Source of the DNA: JBBABP01 sp041657585
GTDB lineage: Bacteria > Patescibacteriota > Gracilibacteria > Absconditabacterales > Absconditicoccaceae
Reading direction: 5' to 3'
Length of the DNA stretch: 13,917 bases
Assembly (NCBI GenBank): GCA_041657585.1
Contig: JBBABP010000029.1
Location: forward strand, 1 to 13,917
Shown here piece by piece: positions 1 through 8,425 of this stretch (positions within the stretch are counted from its first letter, which is position 1; each line of letters opens with the position of its first letter). The notes beneath the pieces were generated by a model. It saw only the letters and a list, made by a program, of their open reading frames with translations, searched no databases and was not told the origin of the DNA. A program made the translations under genes and the position numbers.

Positions 1-1514
1 AAAATATAATCTATCTTTAAATCCCAATTTTGTTTTTTTATGTTTTTAGAATTCAATAATGTATATCCAATTTTTATGTCGTTAAAAAATCTATATTTTA
101 GTCTAAAGGATTCTTCTTGTTGATTTGTCAAATTATCAATTACTAAGAAAATATCTAAGTCACTAAAACCATTAATAATGTCCTGTCTGCCAGCACTTCA
201 TGATAGTAATAACAAACGAATATTATTCCCAAATTCCTTTTCACAAGCATCTATTGATTTTTCAAGTGCTAAAATATAGTTTTCTGGCAACTCAAATTTA
301 GATAAATCATGTATTTTATACAAATGTTTATTTTCACATTCACTAATTCCATGTATATTTGCTATTTTTTGTCTTCGTCTCTGAAATGAGTCATTATTAT
401 ATAATACATAGTCTGATATTTTTTTTATTTCGAAAACTCATTCATTTTTCTTGCATTCATCTTTATCTGAAACGCATTTAGTTGCTTTTTCTATATCAAT
501 ATTTCTATCATTAGCGTAACGTTGTATTCTAATCTCTTTATCAGAATCAATGAATATAGATTTAAATTTTTCTCACCAAAATTTTTTAAAAAATTTTATA
601 CTTTTCAAATAACGCAAACTCTCAAGAGAATATTTTTTAAAATAATAATGAGTATCTGCAAAATTATCTATTTCTATCACCATATACATTCCAAACTCTT
701 CAGAATCTGGTAATAAATTAGGATATTTCTGTTTAACAATTTCGGAAAAATATTTTAATTTTAAGTTTATAAAATTATGAGTTTTGCGAGATATTTCTCA
801 AAATGAACTTTTTCATGCCTCGCTAGATCAACCTACCCCATAAAGCATATCTATATTTTTTCAAAATAATGGCACATTATATCAAAAATTTTCATTAATG
901 CTTTTTCTTATGGCATTCTGTGTAATCATAATTGAAGTATCGGCCTTTATTAAGAAATCAAATTTAATAAGATTATCTATTAATCTTTCATTTAAATATT
1001 TTTGATAAATCATATATCTTTTGTTTTCCTCACTTGAAAAATTTCAATATTCGTTAGATATTGTATAATCTATATTTTCACTGATATTATCACTATAGCG
1101 TAATAAAATTGAAGCATCTTCTATATCATTAATTTTTCAATAATGTTTTGATACAAAATCATTAAATAGATTCTGTGCAATTTTTTTGGAAATTCATTTT
1201 TTTATTTGAAGATTAGCCACAATTGTAGACTCAAGCATTGTAAGTCACCTGTCTAGAACCACGATATCCGCATCTTTAAGTCTGGATATTGCATTATTTC
1301 TTTCTAAAATAGATTCAACAAATAAAGAAATAAAGTCCTCTTCATTATTATTACTTGTTCGCCACTCTTTTTGATTAGCTACGGTTTGCCATTTATTATT
1401 ATATTTTGAAATGCTTCATATTAAAGCAACATTATAATGATTTTTTAGAGTTAAGAGTTTTGCATGTGTTGTTTTGCCAGTATTATCTGTTCAGTTAATA
1501 GAAATTACTTTCAT
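1..1514 (-). CDS. Two-P-loop kinase plus nucleotidyltransferase fusion protein (C-terminus beyond window)
   Basis: About 504 residues are visible and the frame runs open off the window start. Three domains can be seen with UGA read as Gly. (1) Residues 1-~215 resemble thymidylate kinase: the chain opens MKVISINGTDNTGKTT, a Walker A at residues 8-15, and has VVLDRG at 85-90, like the DR motif of TMP kinases. (2) A second Walker A, GSSEAGKS, lies at 229-236. The following ~170 residues end in a D-x-D-x-E-I-R-x-Q-R stretch and a SDYVLYNND stretch, recalling dephospho-CoA-kinase-like folds. (3) Around 420 onward, GSAGR at 439-443 followed by FSDLDIF is the active-site pattern of the Pol beta-type nucleotidyltransferase superfamily (GS...SDLD). 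Fourteen in-frame UGA codons are present, including Walker A glycines. The start is the ATG 58 nt after the Nudix stop, so the two are probably cotranscribed. Domain families are recognised from motifs; the substrate is unknown. It may act on nucleotides or small metabolites. Confidence 0.8.
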
Positions 1515-1572
1515 AGTACAATAACAAAAAATAAAGAATATAAATTATCTCTTTAATATTTTGATTATGACT

Positions 1573-2037
1573 TTATTCTTTTATTGTAACTTTATCATTT
1601 GGCACATCTTCATTTAATATTTTCAATAGAATATTTTTAATTGATGGAGGGACTATATTTATTGATATAAGTTCATTTATTGAAATCTCTTTAACTTCAT
1701 AAATATTTTCTTTGTTAGAACGATGAGAAAATTCTACTCATTGACCATTCTTTATTTCTCATCATTCATGAGAACAAAGATAAAAATATTGTATAGTATT
1801 ATATAAATCAGAAACATACTCTATAATAAGCTGTTTTACTGAAATACTTGCGTTTATTTCTTCTTCCATTTCTCTTATAAGTGCAGTTTCATGGTTCTCT
1901 TCTTCGTTTATTCCGCCTCATGGAACAACATAATATTCTTGTCAATTTTTTATTCTATGCATAAGTATTATTTTTTTTTGACCATTTTTTGATTGTACTG
2001 GTAATATACCACGAACGCTTTCTCTATATGCTCCCAT
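1573..2037 (-). CDS. Nudix hydrolase
   Basis: A 154-residue protein of usual single-domain Nudix length. The Nudix box lies at about residues 40-63: G-G-x5-E-x7-R-E-M-E-E-E-I, matching GX5EX7REUXEE. The conserved Gly near the end of the box is Asn here (EEINAS). The glycine of the preceding P-G-G-G is a UGA codon. Nudix enzymes hydrolyse a nucleoside diphosphate linked to another group, using metal bound by the REXXEE glutamates; the substrate cannot be predicted. A UGA-UGA pair (Gly-Gly) occurs near residue 94. It is the first gene after a good promoter-like block at 2119-2146 and lies just upstream of the kinase/nucleotidyltransferase gene, which hints at a shared role in nucleotide turnover. 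The start is the only ATG before the conserved region. It ends with TAA. Confidence 0.92.
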
Positions 2038-2118
2038 TTGTCTTTAGTATTAAATAATAAATTTTTTCATATAAAATAAATTTAGATTTTGTTAATAATT
2101 TTTGTTAATTGTTTATTT

Positions 2119-2146
2119 GTTATAATGAAAATGATGACGATGTCAA
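2119..2146 (-). promoter_or_regulatory. Sigma-70-type promoter for the Nudix-kinase unit
   Basis: On the minus strand TTGACA (2146-2141) is followed after 16 nt by TATAAC (2124-2119). The predicted start site is about 75 nt before the Nudix ATG. The flanks (CTCGACTTGACAT upstream, TCATTTT inside the spacer) recur at the folate operon promoter at 5671-5698. Confidence 0.65.
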
Positions 2147-2165
2147 GTCGAGTTTACTCCCTAAA

Positions 2166-2288
2166 TCCCTCTAAAATAGAGGGACTAAAAATCTGAAAAA
2201 AAATCTGAGAAACCCCGCAGTTGCGGGGCGGGTCCCTCTCCCGCAATGGCGGGACCTTGTGCCATAGAGGGACTTAAAATCTGAAAAA
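2166..2288. repeat. GC-rich multi-hairpin intergenic element with terminal direct repeats
   Basis: A GC-rich island in AT-rich DNA between the metallopeptidase stop and the Nudix promoter. It contains three perfect stems: CCCTCTA-AAA-TAGAGGG (2167-2183), CCCCGCA-GT-TGCGGGG (2213-2228) and TCCCGC-AATG-GCGGGA (2239-2254). A 25-nt direct repeat with one mismatch occurs at 2176-2200 and 2264-2288. TCCCTCT at 2233-2239 can also pair with AGAGGGA at 2266-2272, allowing a larger fold. It resembles dispersed palindromic repeats. On the minus strand the 2213-2228 stem runs into a T-rich stretch, so it could end the folate operon transcript. Confidence 0.75.
2190..2228 (-). terminator. Probable terminator of the folD-peptidase operon
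   Basis: On the minus strand the hairpin CCCCGCA-AC-TGCGGGG (2228-2213) is followed by TTT and, after a few bases, a run of eight T. It lies about 100 nt past the metallopeptidase stop and before the Nudix promoter. The T-run is not directly against the stem, so efficiency is uncertain. Confidence 0.45.
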
Positions 2289-2327
2289 TAAACTTAGAAA
2301 TATTACAAAGAAAAAAGCGTAGAAAGT

Positions 2328-3212
2328 TTACAAAATAATCGGATCTAAATATCATTTATCTTCTAAATTTTTTTTTGATATTTCTTTATCGTTAGAACTA
2401 GATCAAAATTCATTATATATTTTATGTTTTGCGATTATTTGATCTTCAATTTCTAAAAACAATTTAACAAATTCTTTCATTATTTCTTCGAAACTATTTC
2501 AGATTTTTTTCATTTTTTTATATATAGACTGGAAATAATCTACCATATTATATATTTTTCAATTAATATTTATATTTAATAATTGCTGTTTTTCATTGGC
2601 ATTTTTCATATATTCAGATTGTAAAATTTTTTTAAAAACTTGGTCTCTCATAATAATTGGAGTGATAATTTCTTTCAAGTCTTCATGAGCCAATGATCAT
2701 AATTTTCACACCGTATCATAAATTTTTCATATTTTTTGATTCCATATAATATGTGTAATTTCGTGTATAAATATATCCAAATATGGCTTTGCTTGATTTT
2801 TGAAAATTTCAAGAGCGATAGATAATATAATCCTTTGTGTTCAAAAAGATGAATTTGGTTTAAAACTAGGAATGATGATTATATGAGGAATATTTTGTTC
2901 ATCGAAATCCATGGTTTGTCATAGTCCATCAATAATTTTTTCTTTATTCTTTTTAAACAAAGATTTTAAATTTTGCGTAATGGTTTGTACTTTATAGTCA
3001 TATTTTGTGTACAAACTATCGATATAATCATATATTATTTTTTTTCTTGTTTCTGTGTCTGTCGTATTATTTAGATTTTCTTCTAATTTTGGATACCAAC
3101 GAAATATTACTTTTTTTACAAAGCCTCGTTTGTTTATATAATTTTCACTAAAAATATTTTCATAAAAAGAATTTATATCAAAATTTTTATCTATTTTTAT
3201 TTCTATAATCAT
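2328..3212 (-). CDS. HEXXH-type zinc metallopeptidase-like protein
   Basis: A 294-residue protein with a zincin signature HEITH at residues 150-154, preceded by a hydrophobic strand (YLDIFI). About 22 residues later comes LAHEDLKEIITP (H176, E177, E181), where a third zinc-ligand Glu would lie in a gluzincin. In HEXXH enzymes the two His bind zinc and the Glu activates water. I see no signal peptide or membrane helix, so a cytoplasmic location is likely. The C-terminal ~100 residues are rich in Lys, Glu and Ile and look helical. I cannot assign a peptidase family, and activity is inferred from the motif only. It starts 29 nt after the second FolD gene with no promoter seen between, so it probably belongs to the folate operon, an unusual partner for it. 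The last residues are followed by TAA; about ten UGA glycines occur. Confidence 0.78.
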
Positions 3213-3241
3213 GATTTAAATTATTTTGATAAAAATAAATC

Positions 3242-4171
3242 TTATGATAGATTGAAATTATTGAAAATTACATTTTTTGATAGCATAAAATCTATTTCAT
3301 CATTATTAAAATTTTTTACTTTTAAAACAAGATACAACATTTCTAATGGTCAAATTCATCATGGCGTTGGAGTAATAATGTTATAATTTTTAAATAATTT
3401 TTCTTTCATTGGTATGCTTCAACGTATTCATAAATTACCTCTTATTAATCAGCAGTCTATTATTGATAATCCTTTTTTTATTGTATCAGGAAAGTTTACT
3501 TTTTCTGAAGCAGTGCTAATGATTAAATCTGAGTTATTTATTATTTCATCTTTATTGATGTCTAAATTATTTTTTTTATCGATTCAATTTATGTTTAAAT
3601 TAGAATAATTATTTTTCAATCAATTCATTATTCATTTTCATATAAATCCCTCAGATCAAATTATTGCAATGTTTTCACATAAATATTTATTTATTATATA
3701 ATTAGATAGTCAAATGATCGCTGACTGTGTGAAACCAAAACGAAATGGATCTCATTTTAAATTATCAATATCTTGAAAAATAGTAAGTTTTTTTATTTTA
3801 TTTATAATTTTTTTATTATTTATTGGCGATTGTATTATTATTCTTCATCATGAATTTATTACTTTATCGATTATTTTTAATCCAATATTTATGTCTTCGT
3901 CTGTCTCCGATAAATGATAAAATCATAATTTAATGTTGCTGTGTAGTGATATTTTAATTTTTTCTTTAAATGATATAAAAGATCTAGGATCGTTTCAAAA
4001 CATTAACAATCATAATTCTGCGTTTTCTGGTTTTTGATTCAATCAATTTAATAATGATAATTTTAATCAATTGACCAATAAATCAATTGAAGTATTTTGA
4101 TATTCATAATTTAAATATCATGTTTCTTTAAAAATTCTTTTAGCTGTTTCTTTTCAATTGAAAACTAACAT
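3242..4171 (-). CDS. Divergent FolD-like methylene-THF dehydrogenase/cyclohydrolase paralogue
   Basis: A 309-residue protein (E. coli FolD: 288) with the FolD layout. The N-terminus MLVFNGKETAKRI matches the FolD start (DGK-x-I-A). GNDPRSFISFKEK (59-71) matches the active-site helix, IIIQSP around Q114 matches Q-L-P-L-P, a nucleotide-binding loop GSEGFIG lies at 172-178, SDLIISTAS matches the AD-x-x-I-x-A-x-G strand, and TPTPGGIGP at 267-275 matches TPVPGGVGP. The catalytic Tyr (E. coli Y50) is replaced by Ser67, while the Lys (K71) and Gln (Q114) remain; KDVDG is not recognisable. It may therefore have lost one activity, or act as a partner of the adjacent FolD fusion. The ATG at 4171 lies 15 nt past the previous stop in the same frame and gives the expected N-terminus. 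No Shine-Dalgarno is visible. Family assignment is firm, the function is not. Confidence 0.85.
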
Positions 4172-4186
4172 TATGCAAATGGCAAG

Positions 4187-5605
4187 TTAAATTATAAATT
4201 TATCTATTTCTGCTAATATTTTATTTTTACGAGATATTGTATTTTCGACATAATGATTATCTTTTATTGATTTTAGATTGGATTCAATGGGCTCTAATGC
4301 GGATTTCGCCGCGGCTTTTGTTAAATTTATTCACACTAATACGTCAGTTAAGACATTTGGATTTCAGATTTTATAACAATCTTGAGCTATATTCAAAATA
4401 TTTAGGCAAATTTCAGATATTTCTAATGGTATTTCACATGCTTGCATTAGAGATTCTTGAATTATTTTACTTCTTTTTTCTTTTTCTTCGTTTGTTTCTT
4501 TTGGCATTTTTAATGCATTTAGATAATTCTGAAAAATTACCATATCTTGTATATATTTTTGTTTTAAAATAGAAATTATTGAATCAGTTTTTAATTTATA
4601 AATATTCGTATCTATATTTTTTGTTAATGAAAATACCATAGAGATCATACTTATTCCATTTATTGCGGTAATGCTAGATATTCCTCATCATCATGGCATT
4701 CATGGTCATTTTGCAATATGTATAAAATCATCCAAAGAAATATTAAATGGATCTTTATTTTGTTGTAATTTTATTCATTTTATTAGATTTTTAAATATAA
4801 TTGAAGTTGTCACTGGTCATACTCATCATGGCACTGGAGTCACATATTTTGCTATTTCAGAAACATTTTTATAATCCACATCTCATATTATTTTTCATTC
4901 TGAATCTACACTTATTCATGCGTCTATTACTATTGTGTTTTCATTAATCATATCTTTTGTAATTAATTTTGGAATTCAAGTGGCACTAATAATTACATCA
5001 GCTCAAAGACAATTTTTTTTCAAGTCTTTTGTCTGACTATTACAAGAAGTTACAGTTGCTCACATGTTTATTAACAATACCGATAATGGCAATCAAACAG
5101 TTCTTCAGCGTCATACGATGACTATATTTAATCATTTTATACTTTCTACAAGATTCTCTAAAATATTTATACATGCCAATGGTGTAGCTGGGATGATTCA
5201 GTTTATGTCTTTATTCATTATTTTTCATAAATTATATGAATTTAGTCAATCAACATCCTTTTGAGGAAATATTAAAGATATTAATCTTTCATAATTGATG
5301 TTTTTTGGCACTGGACTCTCTAATATTATTCAGTGTTTTTTAGAATCGTTATTTATATTTTTTATTAGATTTTCTATTTCTTTTTCTTCAACATTCTCAG
5401 GGAAAGAATTAATTATTAATTCTATTCATAAATTTTCTGCGATTTTTTTCTTTGTTTCTGCGTATATTATAGCAGAATTGTTATTTCAAATTAGTATTAC
5501 ATCTAAATGAGGAGTGATTCATTGTCATTGAAGAATATTTACCTCTTTTTTCAACTCTGATTTGTTATTGTTAGCTAAATCTTTAGCGTTAAAGTTTATG
5601 CTCAT
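4187..5605 (-). CDS. folD: FolD fused to a cyclodeaminase/FchA-type methenyl-THF cyclohydrolase domain
   Basis: A 472-residue protein. Residues 1-~290 are FolD: YAETK with Tyr48 and Lys52, KDVDG at 116-120, IVGRGRTVGLP as the NADP-binding loop, ADVIISATG, IVIDAGI, GDVDY and TPVPGGVGP. FolD oxidises 5,10-methylene-THF to methenyl-THF and hydrolyses it to 10-formyl-THF. The active-site Gln (E. coli Q98) is Glu96 here (ESPVP for QLPLP). Residues ~295-472 match the FTCD_C/FchA family: PGGGG at 304-308 (three consecutive UGA then GGA), a helical middle, and GNPNVLTDVLVG with Asp421, then AAAKSA and N-L-x-x-I-x-D. Members act as formimino-THF cyclodeaminase or methenyl-THF cyclohydrolase. The fused domain may take over or reinforce the cyclohydrolase step. 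First gene of its operon, with a promoter and palindrome upstream. The reading frame is continuous throughout when UGA = Gly. Confidence 0.92.
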
Positions 5606-5642
5606 AATAAAAATATATAAGATATAAAATTTTTTACCAAAA

Positions 5643-5670
5643 TTATTTTTTACTTTAAAGTAAAAAATAA
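5643..5670. promoter_or_regulatory. Perfect 28-nt palindrome over the predicted folD start site
   Basis: The two halves are exactly complementary around the centre ACTTT/AAAGT, flanked by T- and A-runs and ending TTA/TAA. It begins directly next to the -10 hexamer of the folate promoter, so the expected transcription start falls inside it. That is the position of a repressor operator. An AT hairpin with terminator-like T-runs in both directions is the alternative. Confidence 0.5.
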
Positions 5671-5698
5671 ACTGTAATTAAAATGACTTGAATGTCAA
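5671..5698 (-). promoter_or_regulatory. Sigma-70-type promoter of the folate operon
   Basis: On the minus strand TTGACA (5698-5693), a 16-nt spacer, then TACAGT (5676-5671, four of six consensus bases). The block CTCGCCTTGACAT and the internal TCATTTT match the Nudix promoter at 2119-2146. It lies about 66 nt before the folD ATG. Confidence 0.6.
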
Positions 5699-5731
5699 GG
5701 CGAGATGGAATTGATTTATTTGTGTTTTTGT

Positions 5732-5751
5732 CTATCTATCTTAATAGATAG
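5732..5751. repeat. Perfect 8-bp stem-loop in the divergent intergenic region
   Basis: CTATCTAT-CTTA-ATAGATAG forms an uninterrupted stem with a four-base loop, between the divergent folD operon and the ABC operon. T-rich DNA on both sides makes a weak terminator possible, but no gene ends here. It ends 30 nt before the ABC ATPase ATG, so it may be an operator or a 5'-UTR hairpin of the exporter transcript. Confidence 0.5.
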
Positions 5752-5781
5752 TTTGTGTTTATTTATTAATAATTATAAAAA

Positions 5782-6714
5782 ATGTTACAATTGAAAAATG
5801 TTAAAAAAATTTTTAAAAAAAGAATCAAAACCGTGCCTATCGGCAGGCAGGCCTGATCTTGGTTGAAAAATTTATTTTTTCCTAAATATGAAAATTTCTA
5901 TGCATTGAAGTGAATTAATTTTCAAATTAAACAATGAGAAAAAGTTGCGTTTATTTGACCAAATTGAGCATGAAAATCTACTACTATTAAGGCTATTTTA
6001 TGAATACTTCATTATGATGAGTGAGAAATAAAAATTTTTAATATGGATCCAAGAAAACAAAGAAAAGAAATATCTAGATTTACATCTTCAGTTTTTGGAC
6101 AGAGGAGTCAGCTTTTGTACCATTTGCCATTGATGGATAGTTTTAATTTTTTTAGAATAATTTATGACATTCCTCAAGATGTATTTGAAAAAAGATTAGA
6201 TAGATTTGTAAAAAGATTTAAAGTTCAAGAATTTATTAATCAACCAGTTAGAAAACTTAGTCTATGACAAAGAATGAAATGAGAGATTATCGCATCATTA
6301 CTTCATTCGCCTAGAGCAATTTTTCTTGATGAACCAACAGTATGACTTGATATTATTGCAAAGAAAGTTTTGTATGAAATATTAAATGAAATTCATAAAG
6401 AAGAAAATATTACAATTTTCCTAACATCACATGATTTGAATGATATAGAAAATATTTGTGATAGGGCAGTAGTGATAAATAGATGAGAAATTCTTTATGA
6501 TGGTCAGATTGATGATTTAATGAAAAAATATGCGAATAAAAAATTTATAAGTTATAAGGAAAAATGAAAATTTGAACGAAACAATATAGAAGTTGAAAAT
6601 GAAGTTAAAATTGTAGAAACCACTATTAAACAATTGTTTGAACATAAAAAAATTGAAGATGTTGAAATAAAAAATATTCCTTTGGAAGACATTATTGAGC
6701 AATTTTATAGATAG
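5782..6714 (+). CDS. ABC-2 type exporter ATP-binding protein (COG4586-like)
   Basis: A 310-residue ATPase. Motifs in order: Walker A GPNGAGKST at 59-67, Q-loop region FGQRSQLLYHLP (Gln107/Gln110), signature LSLGQRMKGE at 159-168, Walker B AIFLDEPTVGLD with Asp183 and Glu184, and the switch His at 217 (TSHD). The three Walker A glycines and the signature glycine are all UGA, which by itself fixes the code. An N-terminal extension before the first strand, the FGQRSQL stretch and the two permeases downstream match the uncharacterised COG4586/4587/3694 export systems. A GC-rich repeat at 5834-5851 lies in frame in the N-terminal extension (encoding VPIGRQA). The C-terminal ~70 residues are a charged domain common to drug-export type ATPases. 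ATP hydrolysis would drive export; the cargo is unknown. It ends with TAG. Confidence 0.93.
5834..5851 (+). repeat. GC-rich palindromic repeat inside a coding region (copy 1)
   Basis: TGCCTATCGGCAGGCAGG matches 16 of 18 bases of the copy in topA (12391-12408, minus strand). It can fold as TGCCT-ATCGGC-AGGCA. It keeps the ABC ATPase frame open. Confidence 0.7.
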
Positions 6715-6720
6715 AAAATT

Positions 6721-6740
6721 GGAATTAGGAATTAGGAATT
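6721..6740 (+). repeat. Short tandem repeat of a 7-base unit
   Basis: GGAATTA GGAATTA GGAATT, nearly three units, lies in the 76-nt gap between the ATPase stop and the first permease start. No hairpin or promoter is obvious in the gap. Confidence 0.7.
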
Positions 6741-6790
6741 TGTAAGTGAAATATAAACTAATATTCTATATTTATTATTTAAAAGTAAGA

Positions 6791-7579
6791 ATGAAAAAAT
6801 ATTTTAAAATATTGTGATTCGCATTCAAAGAGCAGATGGAATATTGATGGAATTTTTTTCTATCTATGTTTGCTATGGTTATAAATGATTTTTTATTTGT
6901 TTTTATTTTTATTGTTTTTGTTGGTTATTTTACAGGTACTTGACTGACGGTTTGAAGTTTTTTGATAATGCATTCCATCATATCTTTTCAATATGCAATA
7001 GTGAATTGAATATTTTCAAATATTTGAGATTTGCCAAATATTGTAGAAGAATGAAAATTAGATTACTATCTTAGTTTCCCTATTGATGCTTTGAAATTTA
7101 TTTCTGTTTCGAAAATTAGAGTACATAATTTGGGTGATGTGATATTTGCTATTTTATCAATGATTATATATGCCTTTTGGTTTTATCAGTGGAACGTAAA
7201 TGTTTTTATCATCAAATGGATAATAATATCGTTTATAGCTTTGGTCTTTGCTGCAGGATTATTTATTATGGTTGGATCTGTATCTTTTTGGTTACAAAAA
7301 TGATCTAAAGTTAGAGATTTATTTCAAAGTTTTTTTATAATATTTTGATCTTATCCTCCTGTGATTTTTCAGCAAAAGAAGATTATTTTCATTTTAGTCG
7401 CTTTGACTTGATTGTATCCTTGAGTGTTTCTGCCTTATCGAATGATGACTTCTCAAACAAGACCGATTCAATGGATAATATTAATATGATCTGCTGTTTT
7501 GATGTTTATTATCGGTGTATTTGTATTCAGAAGATGATTGAAAAGATATTCAAGTGGCAACCTTGTTGTCCAAATGTAA
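6791..7579 (+). CDS. ABC-2 type transporter membrane protein 1 (COG3694-like)
   Basis: A 262-residue protein with about six hydrophobic segments, the first at roughly residues 22-48 and the last at about 228-248, followed by a basic RRGLKRY tail. Features of this permease family: a GKLDYYLSFPIDAL stretch after the second hydrophobic segment, FQSFFIIFGSYPPVIF in the middle, and a YPGVFLPY region near residue 215. It would form half of the membrane channel of the exporter encoded by the neighbouring ATPase. The ATG at 6791 is 76 nt after the ATPase stop. Under the standard code only fragments would be made; with UGA = Gly the frame is open throughout and ends at TAA. The cargo cannot be inferred. 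Confidence 0.88.
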
Positions 7580-7600
7580 TTTATTTGTTCTAAAAAAATA

Positions 7601-8386
7601 ATGTTAAAGTATTTTAAAATCTGATTTTATTTTTCTAAGGAGATATTTTATTATTCATATGTTCTTATTTTGGGGAACATTCATCTTTTGTTTTTGATTC
7701 TTGTTTTGAGTAGCTTAGCATTATTCGGCGCTAAGGCTAAGTGAATTGATAATGTTGCTGGTATTGCAATCTGATTTTATGCTTGGTATGTATTTATTAC
7801 AGAAATAATAATGATAAATCGAAAAGACCAAAATCTGATAGATGAAGTCAAAAGTTGAAGTATTATAATGTATCTCAACAAGCCAATTAATTTTGTTGGT
7901 CTTTATTTTTCTCAAACATATTTTAAAAATCTGATTAATATTTTTGTTGTATGAATATTTTGTTGATTAATTATCTTTTTATTCTTATGAGTTTTTCCAC
8001 GATTTGGAATCTCCGCAATGTTATTATTTTTAATTTCCTTTTTAATCTGAATAGCTATGCTTTCATTAGTTTCGCTTGTGATAGCTTTGATCGCTTTTGC
8101 TATGGAAGATAGTACTTTCGTCAGATTATTTATAAACAAATTATATTTTATATTCTGATGATTATTTTTTCCTTTGGATATATATCCTGTATGGTTAAAA
8201 AATATTAGTCAGTTTTTGCCTTTTCAATATTATCTTTATGCACCAGCAAAATTTTTTACTACATGAGATATTAATTTTTTCTTACAATATTTCCCTTTAC
8301 AATTAATGTGGCTTGTAATTTTATTCGCTATTGTATTTTTAATGTATGAAAGCGTAGTTAGAAGATTAGAAATTAATGGTGGTTAA
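7601..8386 (+). CDS. ABC-2 type transporter membrane protein 2 (COG4587-like)
   Basis: A 261-residue membrane protein with about six hydrophobic segments. VKSGSIIMYLNKPINF (about 94-109) is the typical cytoplasmic loop, and FFPLDIYPVWLKNISQFLPFQYYLYAPAKFF near residue 195 is the hallmark late loop of this permease family. I split these stretches only by family resemblance. It starts 21 nt after the first permease stop, so the three genes form one transcription unit and give a heterodimeric membrane domain with one ATPase type. The final residues are a short polar tail ending in TAA. The gene converges with the prepilin gene, leaving a 39-nt gap. Confidence 0.87.
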
Positions 8387-8425
8387 TTTAAAAAAAATCA
8401 CAACTTATTTTAAACATACATTTTT

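Noticed and set aside
4237..4572. Plus-strand hydrophobic open frame of 111 codons
   Set aside because: It is antisense to the FTCD_C domain of the FolD fusion, and the hydrophobic residues come from reading AT-rich DNA in reverse.
7345..7593. 82-codon plus-strand frame in the second half of permease 1
   Set aside because: It is in another frame. The permease frame continues through UGA codons to the TAA at 7577 with family motifs.
7636..7661. Internal AAGGAG followed by an ATG in permease 2
   Set aside because: The ATG is in a different frame from the permease and the other starts in the window have no such motif, so this looks like coding sequence by chance.
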